A stretch of DNA of 64,000 nt from Haemaphysalis longicornis (lineage: Eukaryota; Arthropoda; Arachnida; Ixodida; Ixodidae): contig CM023454.1 of the NCBI GenBank assembly GCA_013339765.2, positions 45,145,177 through 45,209,176 on the forward strand, read 5' to 3'. Of this stretch, positions 12,751 through 23,640 are shown one piece after another (the first letter of the stretch is position 1; every line of letters starts with the position of its first letter). The translations under genes were made by a program, and so were the position numbers. The notes under the pieces were generated by a model. It saw only the letters and a list, made by a program, of their open reading frames with translations. It had not been told where the DNA came from and did not search any database.

Positions 12751-14428
12751 ACCACCCACTTCACAAAGTTCACGAAAGAAATATTTCCTAGACATTGCGG
12801 ATGTGGTAGGAGAGTTAGCTTCCAGGAGTATAGAGAAGATCTAAAAACTAGTACAAATGACAAAGTCACACAGCACAGTCGACTTCATAGAAAAGAAAAT
12901 AGTTCACAAAACAAAATCTGCACAAGTCACTATAAAAAGTTATCTGAGAATAAAAACAGTTCATGCACTCCACTGAAGCTACGTCAGCAGTGCTGTTAGG
13001 CGTTAACTTAAAAATGTTCACAGCTGACGAATGAATAAACCTACTGCCTATTCTGTTTAAGTGCCCCACAAGCACAACATCAATGTTACCAGGCTATATA
13101 CAACCGGAAAAAGTTACTAGGAGTGTCACTTCTACGCCCAGCATGTGTGTATGTCGGAAAAGTCTACGGTTGCGTAGTAGAATCGGCGCCTCTTCCGCTT
13201 TGCGCAGGATCAACCTCCACACTAAAAAACACTCTGGTTGCCTTTCCCGCGCCTCGTTCTAGTGTTTGTGGGTCCTGACGATACGGTAGTAAAAAAGCAG
13301 GTTTGAAATGCGGAGAACATGCCACGTTTCTTGCACGTTTGTGTCTGTTGCCCTCCGTTGGCGCTTGGTTTAACAACGTTTGCGCGAACGCTTGCGTGGA
13401 GTTTTTTTACGTTGTGTGCTACTTCGCGGGGTGATCCGAAAAACCGTGGTCCGTCCCTCTAAAAACTGCACACCCTCACATTCCTACGGAGTAATGAGAC
13501 TTTCGAAAAACTTTAGTTTGACGGGATCCGTGGTATTTGTTTTTCCCTGCGGAACTTAGGATGACATCGAGTCTCGGGATGTTTAAAAGTCTAATTGCAA
13601 ATTCGCTGGTTGGAGGTGTGGCCGCGGGAGGAAAAAAACAGCTTTTTAATGGCTGAATTCATCGCACTCCTTTGCGATAGTTTCGTTTCGCCGATAGCCC
13701 TTGCAAGTACGGTAACGTTTCACTGATGGTTCGGAGTTCTTTGCATTATTGTCTAGGCGGCCATTGTTGGAATTCGTGTAATAAAATAGGGGAACTCTGC
13801 GTCTTGTCTGCCTCGGCACCTTCCACGTTCTCGTTCGTCAATCTGAGCTGCTTATAAATGAAGCTCCCTTTAAGCAGGCACTGAACTATCATCTGGGTGT
13901 CTAGGTTCGGAGCCTGGGACATGTACGGGGGTAGGAGATAGGTTGTTAGGACCAACGAGGCATATGCGCGATTATAGAGCGTCTCGCACAGGGCGTCTCA
14001 TTCCTCTTCATCTTTATTTTCCTGATATTGCCCCACGATCGCTTCTTTGTGCTCACCACGTTGTTTAAATAAAGCAGCAATGACACCAAGTCGTCTCCTC
14101 TTCATTTCTTAGAGCTAGTTCTTCTTTCAGCTTCAACGTCTCCGGACTGCTGTAGTTTCGAAGCACTGTACCTGTCAGTCCCAACTTTTGACCAACTTTC
14201 GTTATTCTTTCCAGGTCCTTGAAGATGCAATTTGGAATATTTGCGTGGCTGGAGGGCTAACAGCAGCCGGAATATTCTCTTTAGGCGGTAGCAGGCGAAT
14301 ACTAACAGGATCACCACTTTTTCTTAAGATGGAATGGGCAGCATCAGGCGGAGAATAATGATACGTGCTAGTGTCTAAACAAACATGCATTCTATAGAAA
14401 CGACAATCCAAAGGGGCAGGTACGGGTA
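12751..14428. other. Sequence between the two 550-bp repeats, no coding signal
   Basis: About 1.7 kb lies between two same-orientation repeat copies. If those were LTRs, this would be the interior of a short non-autonomous element, but I see no open frame with a domain, no polypurine tract beside the lower copy and no primer site beside the upper one. The high divergence of the copies fits two independent insertions better. Confidence 0.4.
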
Positions 14429-14978
14429 GCGGGAAACAATATTTACAAGACTGGGAGAGGACTAGCGAGGTACTGGTCTACTTCAGTCTGCTGGGGATGG
14501 CACGATGCAGTAGTGTCACAGAGAGACCGGGTGATGGCTTGGTCCAGTTGATGCGAGTTGGCTGTCTGTCCGCAGAGCTGACCAGCTGGGTGCGCCGAGA
14601 TGCATCAAACCGGCGTTATATTCCTTTGGTCAAGACCATGGGGGTGCCGATAACAAGCGCGAGTAGGAGAGACCTTACGCCAGAAACGAGGCCTCGCTGC
14701 TCGCGCTCCTTGTTAGCGGCACACCATCCACTCGTGGGCCAGACACCGGCTTCTCCCGGCGGTGTCCAGGGCTTTTTTTTTTCTTTCGTCGGGCATACAC
14801 TGCGACGGATGTTAGCTTGAAAGGCAGCGCCGTCCTGCTGTGGTCTTGGCCGCTCACCACGGACGGAACCTCTCCTTCTGTCACTCCTTCTTCTTGAGGC
14901 CGCTTTCGCTTGGTCAAACGTCACGCTACTGGTACCTGCGGATTGGCCACCAGTGGGTACCGGCCCTTCACTACACTG
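14429..14978. repeat. ~550-bp dispersed repeat, copy 2 (possible LTR)
   Basis: Second copy of the repeat at 12182-12750, in the same orientation, ending at GGTACCGGCCCTTCACTACAC. It contains a plus-strand T tract (about 14774-14786) absent from copy 1. The overlapping frames here (14497-14820 plus, 14616-14924 minus) are not preserved between the copies and are not genes. Confidence 0.55.
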
Positions 14979-16480
14979 ATATTTTAGCTTTCATTATAGA
15001 AAAAACATTAGAAGTACTATTTTAACCTGCAAAAACAGTAGAATAAGCTTGGATAAATTAAAACTGCAGACGCCACAGCAGGCAGTCTCAGTATGCAATG
15101 GATCGGGAGAGTTATGCAGTGAATAAAATATACACAATGAACGATCCCAGTTCTAAGAAGATACTTGAAAAGAGTGCTAGAAAAAATGCCAAAAGTTAGT
15201 TATAGCAAAAGCCAGTCATACGTATTAAATGATTGTAAATCGCGCAATAAAACACACTTTTCACTCGTTCCTGTCATGATATGTCGCATTCGTACACAGC
15301 GATTGCTTGATAATAATGTAACTGAAATATTGTATTACAACCACAAATCATTTCTCTTGTTTGTTCACAAGGCCCTAAAGTATGCACGAAATGTCACTGT
15401 AACGGTCAGGTTATATCCGGAGCCCATTGACATTACTTTTGTTTGCCATACCCTCAACTAAACAGCCCTTTCATAATTTTGCAGGGCGAGTTTGCGGTAA
15501 GTGTTTTTGCAGAAACAAAAATATGACATACGGAGAGTAAATGAATATTAAAATTCAAAAAATACACATCGCTGACATATTTAGGTACCTGTCCATTTTG
15601 CCGAACAAATTTTTCGTAAAGCCAAAGAAGAACACGTTGCTGTATCTTCAAAAAGCTGCAACTGAAAGCACGCTTTAGATTGCGTTGTTCGCTTTGTTAC
15701 CGATGTGTGAACGCAGCTGGCTGTCTTTTTGTATGCTTCAAACGCTGCACACACCTTTTCTCATGTTTCATGGCTCAATAATGTTCGAAAACAAAACTGT
15801 GATACCTTGTCTCAAAGCAAGAATGATCCTGTCTAGACTGGAATGTTGTAATCCTAATATGATGGCTGAGATAAATGGGCATTAGGAGACAAATGTGCAC
15901 ACACTAAACGGCTTGTTAATGCCTCTGCTGGCGTTAGTTTTCTAGTCCTACTTCGTATTTTGGGTCCTGGAGTCATTCATGGAGCAGCAGAATTCGGCTT
16001 CAAAAACGTTGTTTTAAATAAATCTTTGTTTCTTTTCAACTGCCTAACGTTTATGAAGGTAAAGCGTTGCAATATTCGAAGCACCTAACGCCTCTGAGAC
16101 CCGCAGGAGAGCTCAGGATAAACTTGCTGGTCCCTATGCTCGCACTTGAAGACTGAGTTAGCCGGAAAATTTGAAGGAACGAGAAGAATACACACGCGCT
16201 ACTGCCAGCAGAACCATAATCCGTTTCTCTTCGGTTTCTCAGAGAACTGACCGTGGTTGATGGCATTTACTGGTGAAAATTGGGAATATCGATTCGAGCA
16301 GTTTGAGTGGATTCTACGTTTCCAAAACATAGCGGATGAACAAAATGTTAGACTGATCATCTGTGAGCTAGAGAGCAGATAAAAATGGGAACCTTTCACT
16401 GTGTGAGAACGGCTGACCTGCGAAGCTGCACACCCTCTACAGAGTACGCGGATCATAACACGCTTCGTTTATTTCAATGA
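14979..16480. other. No gene recognised
   Basis: AT-rich anonymous sequence. Short frames (for example 15165-15461 plus) show no domain. Its right edge abuts the 3' end of the minus-strand I-clade LINE, whose tail appears to be the TTTCATTCTC-type repeat near 16480-16502. Confidence 0.4.
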
Positions 16481-16508
16481 AAGAGAATGAAAGAGAATGA
16501 AAGTAAGA

Positions 16509-17597
16509 TCATTTTAGGACCGTGGTGGTGGCCGGTGTATAGGGCAGTCGCGCATATTCACGACAGAAAATGATTTTTAAAAGCTCCACATCTGACAAAT
16601 ACTTAAAAAGATGCGCTGAGGGAACCTTGCACTTGTCCCCAAAACAAGGATGAGTGGAGTTGAATGTGTTGTCTGTTTTGTTGCGCAAAATGTTTTTGTC
16701 GTTTCGTGTTGTGTCAAGTGCCTTGAATTGAATGGGCATGTTAACTACCGAAAGACCCTCTCTGCAACTTGAGCACAATGGATGCGAAGACCTCGTCAGT
16801 AGGTACGAGCGCGTTGCATGTGTGTGCTCTACCCGTATTCTATCCAAAGCGACTGCTAAGTGCCTGTTGAATGTGTTAGTGGGATATGGTGGCAAGATAA
16901 CTTTTATTATCTGTATATTGTTGTCTCTCTTTGCAGTACAGTGTGATTTATATGTTCTGAGAAGATGTCTTATGTGTATTTGAGGTCAGTGTATGGTACT
17001 GCTGATATGTCTACTGTGTTTCTGAGTCGTGCAGCAGTGGCCCTTTCATATAGTACGAGGTTTTCTGTGCTCCCAGCATGTCGCGGGACCGAGAACAGGA
17101 CCAGTTGAAATTTTCACCAATAGACACCCATGATGGTGTAAAAACATAGGTTAACTACGAGGTTTTCGCTGGATTGAAAATACACCAAAATTGCAGTTCT
17201 TGGTAGCCTACTTTTGTAAAGTTAGCGAAAGATAGATAACAGGACTGAGCAAATTTCCACAGATATATATATATACAAACATGTATTTGTAGACATCTGT
17301 ACACATTAGAATCAGAATCTTCCCCTCTCACTCAAAGCGTATTCGGCAGAGGAACTGACCGGCGATTTTGAAAAAAACTGAGATATGGATGTATCTATAA
17401 AGTGAGGAATAAGAGAATGGTTATTCACGAGGAAATTTAAAACTATAAAGAAGGTTAACATACGCTCCTTGGTTCTAAAGTGACCACTTCGTACATTCTA
17501 CAGATAGACTTCATACAGACTTGAACGTGAAAATTTCGACTGACTTCTGTCTGGTTGGGAAGTTACTGAACAGAGATTTAATTAGGCTTCAACCAAT
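16509..17597 (-). pseudogene. I-clade ORF2 C-terminal part (RT end, RNase H remnant, Cys/His motif)
   Basis: After the Penelope-like insertion the minus strand resumes ORF2, with VEA close to the insertion point. It then gives RNase H-like sequence (PRHAGSTEN, ISAVPYTDL) around 17000-17150, and finally the C-terminal region at 16509-16895. That last part has HTHATRSYLLT followed by CSSC, the arrangement that closes I-type LINE ORF2 proteins and is thought to bind nucleic acid. Several stops break the frame. The same C-terminal arrangement appears in the plus-strand copy near 26880-27030, which supports the assignment. Confidence 0.7.
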
Positions 17598-18229
17598 ACA
17601 ATGCAAAAAGGCAAAAAAACCCGACGTTTCGAAGCCGGCTCGGCTACTTCTTCAGGGGTGACAGTGGCCACGCAGCAGCTCCATCTTATAGTCCACATTT
17701 GCTGGCCTCGCGCAAAGCCCCTCGCTGCGGCACGTAATCCGTGTGTGTACAGCGAGGGCAGAGTGCCAAGCGGGCGATTAACATTCCCAGGTGTGCGTTG
17801 AATATGCCACGATTCGAGGAAAATCCGCTTCCTCCAGTTCGTTTCCCTTTCGAGGATGGCCGTTCCGGAGAAGTCAATTTTATGGTCGGCCATTTCAGAG
17901 TGTTCGGCGACTGCGCTACGAACTCTATTTTGTTTCCGGACGTCGTTCTTGTGTTGCCTAATCCTCTCTGGCAGGTTTTTGGTTTCACCGATGTACGAGG
18001 CGTTGCACCCCACGCACGGAATGCGGTAGACGACGCCGGGTGCCTTCTCTATTGTCGTCCGGTCTTTGGGGCGGGGGATTAAGCGGCCTATAGTTGTCGA
18101 AGGCTTGTGAGCTATGTGTACTCCTACCTCTTTGAAAATGCGGGCCAAGGCCTCGCTTGTTCCTGGGATATACGGCACCGGCACGCGTTTCAGGGGTCTG
18201 GCGGTTGAAGTTCTTGGAAAGTTTGTCAC
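17582..18229 (-). pseudogene. Penelope-like GIY-YIG endonuclease domain
   Basis: This 215-codon frame is the C-terminal part of the Penelope-like polyprotein. It has a linker with IGRLIPRPKD, then the GIY-YIG core with the characteristic CCHH insert (VVYRIPCVGC followed by YIGETKNLPERIRQH), then the conserved histidine region (AEHSEMADHKIDF) and a downstream region with WRKRIFLESWHI. The domain nicks target DNA to prime reverse transcription. The core is uninterrupted here, while the join to RT (18230-18334) contains stops. The last ~30 codons run through the terminal repeat and are not part of the enzyme. Confidence 0.85.
17598..17712 (+). repeat. Penelope-like terminal repeat, lower copy
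   Basis: Inverted copy of 19294-19408, near-identical over about 115 bases with a 1-base indel near 17693. It contains a GAAGCCGGCTCGGCTACTTC stem region and, on the minus strand, CTGAAGA and GAAAC blocks resembling hammerhead ribozyme core elements. Terminal repeats of this type carry the promoter and the ribozyme in other Penelope-like elements. Confidence 0.8.
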
Positions 18230-18334
18230 CCTCTCCTGCTCTTTGCGGCGGGTTACGGAGTGAATGAACTTTTTCGGGTAGCCGTTTTTCTTGAGGTCCG
18301 CAAATACACAGCTTGTTTCTTTCTTACGTTCTGA

Positions 18335-19270
18335 TTAGGACGAGCAAATTGCATCAGCTCTGTTAATTAAAGACGACACAACTGAGGCTTTGTGGTTAGG
18401 GGGGTGGGCCGAATTAAAATGACGGTAGCGGCCTGTGTGCGTCGGCTTCCTGTGAACGGAGAACACCAGGCCCCTGCCTCCTCTTGTCGCTTGGGCGTCA
18501 AGAAAGGGAATGGAGCCGTCTCGTTCACATTCAACCGTGAACTGGATGGCGGGGTGAACGGAATTTAGGCGTTTTTTCATGCTGTCAACTGCGGAGGTCA
18601 TCACTATGCAGAAGCAGTCGTCTACATACCGAAGAAAAAGTTTAGGTTGCGGCCGGAAGAAGCTCAGAGCCTTCCCTTCCACGTCTTCCATCGTCAAGTT
18701 AGCCATTGTTACAGAGATGGCAGCCCCCATTGCGGTTCCAGTTTGTTGTTTGAAAATTTGCACATTATGCGAAAAATATGTGCTGGCCAAGCAGAACTCC
18801 AGTAGGCCGCATATCTCATCAGCAGTGAGCGGCGTCCTTTCTTTTAGGGTTGCGTCATTTTCGAGGGCAGTTCGGGACGCGGATACAGCCAGCGGTACAG
18901 GAACTCTAGTGAACAATGAGACGACGTTGAACGAGACCAGGCTGTCGTGTTCGTCAATGCACACCTGTAACGCAAGTTGCACGAAGTGGCTGGAGTTGCG
19001 TACGTGAGTCGCCATCTTCCCGGCGAGGGGGGCGAGAATGCGGTGCAGGAAATTTGAAAGGGCTCCGCACGGGGATGATATGAAGTCTACCATCGGGGGA
19101 AGGGGATCGCAGGTTTGTGGATTTTCGGTAATCCGAAAAAAACTAAAAGTGCGGAGCCGTTTCTACAGATCAAGCGACGGTATAGAATTTTTTGTTCACA
19201 GTATTCTTGAAAATCGCCGCGAGTAACTTGTTCAGCTGCGTCTGCGTTTGGTTTGTTGGATCCCTCTGTA
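18335..19270 (-). pseudogene. Penelope-like reverse transcriptase
   Basis: The open part (18335-19093, 252 codons) carries MVDFISSPCGALSNFLHRIL, then SLFTRVPV (motif A region), TGTAMGAAISV (motif B) and LRYVDDCFCI (motif C, catalytic YVDD intact), then IPFLDAQ and VHRKPTHTGRYRH, typical of Penelope RTs. Just upstream, in another frame, GLPKIHKP is visible near 19110-19135, so a frameshift separates the RT start from its core. This RT group is related to telomerase. The following GIY-YIG frame belongs to the same protein. Confidence 0.85.
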
Positions 19271-19293
19271 ACTTCGTATACGCGTTTCCTTCG

Positions 19294-19408
19294 TGCGAGG
19301 CCAGTAAATGTGAGACTATAAGATGGAGCTGCTGCGTGGCCACTGTCACACCTGAAGAAGAAGCCGAGCCGGCTTCGAAACGTCGGGTTTTTTGCCTTTT
19401 TGCATTGT
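19294..19408 (-). repeat. Penelope-like terminal repeat, upper copy
   Basis: Inverted counterpart of 17598-17712. On the plus strand it reads through CTGAAGAAGAAGCC and GGCTTCGAAACGTCGGG. Its outer boundary (19408) is where the I-clade ORF2 reading on the minus strand stops. Confidence 0.8.
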
Positions 19409-21118
19409 GTTCAGACTTTGTACAGCGCTATAGCAGAGAGCACCCGGCACAAGACGAAGCCCCAAGTGTAGCACTGGGTTGAGCATTAAACACAATGTTG
19501 TTTTAGCCACCCAGCCATACACAACACTGGCATAGTCCGAACAATACACAACCAAAGCAGTAACAGGAGCTTCAGGAGATCTTTGTCGGCACCATAAGAT
19601 TCACTGGAGAGAACCTTAGGTATATTCATTGTTTTCAGACATTTAAGCTTAAGTTCCTTTATGTGAGGAATGAATGTCAGTTTGTGATCAAACACAACGA
19701 CTAGAAATTTGTGCTTCTTGTTCACACGAATTGACATACCATTAACAGAAATGTGTGGATACGCCTAGATCCAACACTTGCTGGAGAACACATGCAAGAA
19801 CTTTTTGAAGGATTAATTTTAAAAGCATCCTTGTCCGCTTATCTGGCAAGTTTTTTGACAGGAGGTGGGCTACACACACGAATATTGACCTGCTACATGA
19901 TTTAAAAGGCATCTGAACGTCGTCCACATAGATTAATAGGAAATTGTAGGTGGCAAGGTGTTCCTAAGAGAGTTCATCTTGACTATGAAGAGAGTGCAGG
20001 TCCACCCTGCAAAACGCCATTTCAAACTCACGAATATCGCACGAAAGGTCCTCTCAGACGTATCACTATAAACAACATATATATATAACACAAAACATAT
20101 AACAGCCTATAATATAACACCAAAAACAAAACACCAAAATGACGTTAAGTCGCTCAGCATCCTGTAAAGCCCAGAAGTGTCAAAAACATTTCGGGGTGAC
20201 AAATCGGGTAAACAGAACTGCCTATTTAGTAGGGCATACAGGATGTACATTTCAAAATCCACAAGAGTATCACTCGTGGAACGGCCACTGTGAAGCCTGC
20301 CTGCCATCTCTCGAAAACGCCGTTGCACTCAAAAAGCATTCGAGTCTCCTGTTAATTATCTTCTCAAAATGCGTGCACGGGCAGGTTGCCAGGGCGACGG
20401 ACCAATAGCTCGCGGGAGAAAAATACTTTCGCTCATTCTTGAATGCAACAACAATGGCCTCCAGCCAATACAATTGAGTATGCCCGGAAATCTACATTTT
20501 ATTGTAGGAATGTTGGCGTGTTTCAAGTATATCTGCGTGGAAGTGTTTCGTCGTGGTGTGTAAATCTGTTTTCGCCCTGAGCTGAAGAGTTACATGTGCT
20601 CTGAGCACCTTAAAGTAAGAACTCGAAAACTGAGAGTTGTAAGAAGTCTTTGACCTTTCTACAGGAGTATTTGGGTTTCTCGAACGTGTTAGTGTAGTGT
20701 GCAGAGCTGGAGACTTGTTAGAAATGTTGTGCAAGCGTGTTAGCCTGGTCTTGGAGTGTGTTTTCTTTTGTACTAACCAGGACAAGCCTGTGTGTGGGTT
20801 GTTCTTTGAGTGTTCATAACGGGGTCCATACCTTGCGCGTGTCTGTTTATGAATTGATGATGTTATGAAGGAGCGCCCACTTTCACGTTTTGCTGCACGG
20901 CGCGCATGTTTTCCGAACTGCTTGGCCTTTTGAATGAAAGGTGGTTACCTGACGTTGGATACCAAAGAAGGATACCCCATGCCTTGTTCTCGGCCTCTTG
21001 CACCCGCCTACGGTCCTCCTTCCACAACGGCATACTCATTTTATGCGGAAAACCAAAGGCATAGGGAGTGGCATTTTCGACTGCCGTGAGGATGTGCAAC
21101 GTTGGGAGATGGGTTGAT
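19409..21118 (-). pseudogene. I-clade ORF2 reverse transcriptase region
   Basis: Broken minus-strand frames align in order with the better copy at 62600-64000. They read DRRRVQEAENKAWGILLWYP (21000-20940), the linker at 20490-20785, EAIVVAFKNE...SPASY...FEKIINRRL (20450-20330), HSGRSTSDTL (about 20280), a degenerate palm region, then MDDVQMPFKSC (19927, equivalent to YVDD), KFLVVVFDHKLTFIPHIK (about 19700) and KTTLCLMLNPVLHLGLRL (about 19480). Motif order is normal but at least four frame breaks are needed. The frame is interrupted at 19408 by the Penelope-like element. Confidence 0.8.
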
Positions 21119-21129
21119 TTCTCTACGGG

Positions 21130-21900
21130 TGAGTTACGTATGTGACGTACAGTTGAGATGTTTCTTTGAATGTGTTCCGGTTTTCTCTTGCTTAGTTTAA
21201 CTTGCTATGGAAAGGTGTAATTATAATGCCTTTATCTATGTATGGTAGTGAGATGAAGATGTGCTAAGTACCATGTGAGTCCGTGCGCGACCGTATTCAG
21301 GACATGGTAAGAGGACGGCCGAACCAACAGCCTCGTCAAGGTGTGAATAAGTGTTATGACCTGTAATTTAAAATGTAGATTATTTCCTATTGAAAAAAGC
21401 TTGTTTCCGATGATGTTAGAAACTTCTCTATGAGGCGACCTCGGGCATGCGGGCGGGGAGGATCCCAAGAGAGAATTGAGCTCATTCGGGTCGTCAATAA
21501 ATATTTATAGATGGGGAAGTTTGCCAGCCAGAGCACGAAAATCAGAGCTCAAGAGAGGAAGATCAGGTAATGTAATGGGAGCGTACCGTTATTTTCCTAA
21601 GAATTTCTCGATGATTATGACCACACGGCCTGATAAAATTGTTCAGCTATCCCTGTCCTTCCTGCATACCATATAAATATTCAAGATATTTGTGTGTGTG
21701 GAATTCAAACGTATTTCCAGATTGTACATCACTTTGGGCTGTTTGAAATGTAGTATCTCGTGTACATCGTCAAGAGCATTCAGAAGGCCTCTACAGTTCT
21801 CATAGACAATATTTCCTCTTCCCGCTAGGGTGTGTTTAGGCCTACTGGAGTTTCATTATTCATTTTTGGTCTTTGGGGACGTGGACTCTTGGAGGGTTTT
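21130..21900 (-). pseudogene. I-clade ORF2 apurinic-like endonuclease region
   Basis: The minus strand starts near 21830 with NIVYENCRGLLNALDDVHEI, the N-terminal APE endonuclease motif. It continues with HTNILNIYMVCRKDRD, then LLSSDFRALAGKLPHL, NELNSLLGSS, and a shifted frame with NTYSHLD-like sequence (about 21330). It matches the intact endonuclease of the copy at 61824-62564 throughout. The enzyme would nick target DNA for target-primed reverse transcription. Stops and shifts make it non-functional. Confidence 0.75.
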
Positions 21901-21923
21901 TTTAACCTTCTATATTGTCATAG

Positions 21924-22178
21924 AAGAAGAAATGGACGTGGGCAGGGCATGTAATGCGAAGGCAAGATAACCGCTGGTCATTAAGGGTAACAGAGTGGAT
22001 CCCTAGAGAAGGCAAGCGTTGCAGGGGGCGGCAGAAAGTTAGATGGGCAGATGAGATCAAGAAGTTTGCGGGGATAAATTGGTCACAGTTGGCTAAGGAC
22101 CGAGGTAATTGGAGAATAATGAGATAGGCCTTTGCCCTTCAGTGGGCGTAGATAGGCTGATGATGATGATGATGATGT
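21924..22178 (+). mobile_element. RTE LINE 3' tail, 5'-truncated, with target-site duplication
   Basis: About 255 bp almost identical to the 3' end of the RTE copy at 50325-50579 (GAAATGGACGTGGGCAGGGC, AGATGGGCAGATGAGATCAA, GGAGAATAATG), ending in a TGATGA repeat. It is flanked by TATTGTCATAG (21913-21923) and TATTGTCGTAG (22179-22189), a 10/11-bp match that I take as the target-site duplication. It lies between ORF1 and ORF2 of the minus-strand I-clade LINE, so it inserted into that element after it had landed. It has no coding capacity. Confidence 0.85.
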
Positions 22179-23640
22179 TATTGTCGTAGACTCCGCGAAC
22201 TGTTCCCTTCGCTGCATTGAAGGCCGGAACTGTCTGACGTCGTTGCACTCGTCGGGTGTTCCTGGAGTAGCCAAGTGTTCGGTCTCCTGGGTCTGCGCTC
22301 CTTTATGGGTGTGCCTTTATTAGTACACGCCGCTGAAGGCGTCAGGAGCAGCACCCACTCCACAGGCGGTACGGCGGGAGTGGGAGCTGCGGGCTTCCTT
22401 CGTCTTCTTCTCCCTGCCCTCGCGTGTGCTTTGGGCCGGTGGAGGGGAAAGATAGATGACGCATCGCTCCCGACTGACACTGTTGTCTCTGGAATCGCTG
22501 GTGAATCAACAAACGGTGCGGTGACGGGCTGAGCTGGCGGAGACAAACCAGTGGGGGGCGGGGGTGCGGCCAGGTCACTCTTGCAGGCCTGGGTCGCTGC
22601 CAAAACTAGCCACTGCACCGCATCGCGGCGAGCTGCGTCGTTGTACCTTCCCAGGGGAAAATCGATGGACCTGTTTCGCACCTCCGGGAAGGTGATGTTT
22701 TCAGTGAGCATGGTGTTTATAATTTGTTCCCTACTTTGAACTTGTCACGGGTTCTTAAACATTCGGCTTGAGTTCATTGGCAGTTGACGCTGAGGAATTT
22801 GTTCGAAGGACATTTATCAGTGGGATGGTCGGGTTGCGCCCATTTGGCGCAGATTACGTGGCCACGACACGAGTTATTACCATGTCCAAACCACTAGCAC
22901 CTGTAACAGTGCCGCAGATTCGAGATTTACGCTCGACTGAACATCTGATGAATCCTGCGTTAATTTGATTGGAAGAGTGGACCTGTCAAATGTGAGAATT
23001 CTGTATCCAGTGATCATTTCCTGGTTATATATTCTGATGGCGCATGCGCCACACTACCGTCACACCGCGATTTCACACAGATTCAAGGAGCCCGGCCTCA
23101 ATCTCATTTGCCAGATTTGGCTCGGGAATGCACCTCGTTCGAGCTCTTAGGTTGCGGTGGGGCGCGACATTGATGTCCAGTATGGCGATTTGGTTTTGGC
23201 TGTGGAGTTTAGTGTCCTGAAGCTAGGTGGTGACTTCCACAAGAACTTTAACATTTCCTTGATTTCAAGATTTGTATGACGGCCCAATTAGGCTTTGCCG
23301 AAATTTCCAAATAAGGAACACGGACGGTGATGTGACAGGCTTTTTTGTTCAAGATAGTCAATGACTAGGACACGTAATAGTTCTTGGTGGTCAGCGTGAA
23401 CGAAAACAATACACAAAGGAGAGAATAGACGAACTGGGCTCTTTTCAGCGCCTGGGTCATCTATTCTCTCCTCTGTGTATTGTTTTCGTTCGCGCTGACC
23501 AACATGAATGCGATCCAACTCGCCCAATTTGCCACCTTGTTACAAGTAATAGTTGTCAGATTTAGGAACAGATAATCTAGGAAGGGGACCGAATTTTTCT
23601 TCGGTCCGGCTCCTTTTCAGCTGCCGAATGTTTCGGCGTG
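22179..23640 (-). pseudogene. I-clade ORF1 (gag-like, zinc knuckles)
   Basis: The minus strand matches ORF1 of the copy at 60555-61786. The N-terminal part near 23310 has SVFLIWKFRQSLIGPSYKS. INAGFIRCS follows near 22960, then a CCHC run (CYRC, then WFGHGNNSC, then CAKWAQPDHPTDKC) at about 22800-22920, and a proline-rich C-terminal part (22178-22711) beginning TENITFPEVRNRS. ORF1 proteins of this type coat the LINE RNA. One knuckle has a stop, another lost a cysteine (C to W), and the frame is cut by the palindrome segment at 23389-23500 and ends at the RTE tail. Confidence 0.8.
23389..23500. repeat. Near-perfect palindrome, 40-bp arms
   Basis: Arm 23389-23428 (GGTCAGCGTGAACGAAAACA at the start) and arm 23461-23500 are reverse complements at 38 of 40 positions, with a 32-bp spacer. 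Transcribed from either strand it would fold into a long hairpin. It interrupts the ORF1 N-terminus of the I-clade LINE, so it is an insertion or a rearrangement. The flank GAGTTGGATCGCAT links it to the repeat at 10683. Confidence 0.85.

Larger units (their letters stand above)
17598..19408 (-). mobile_element. Penelope-like element with inverted terminal repeats
   Basis: The unit encodes, on the minus strand, an RT with YVDD and a GIY-YIG endonuclease, the defining pair for canonical Penelope-like elements. Its two ends (17598-17712 and 19294-19408) are inverted copies of each other, as in inverted pLTRs. It sits inside the I-clade LINE: ORF2 reads AVQSL just before the upper end and VEA just after the lower end, so the host frame is split within one conserved motif. 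About 1.8 kb is short for the family and the N-terminal part looks missing, so I call it 5'-truncated. RT has a frameshift near 19100 and there are stops between RT and GIY-YIG. Confidence 0.85.

Noticed and set aside
17741..18082. 113-codon plus-strand frame
   Set aside because: Antisense shadow of the GIY-YIG domain.
18579..19007. 142-codon plus-strand frame with cysteines
   Set aside because: Antisense shadow of the Penelope-like RT.
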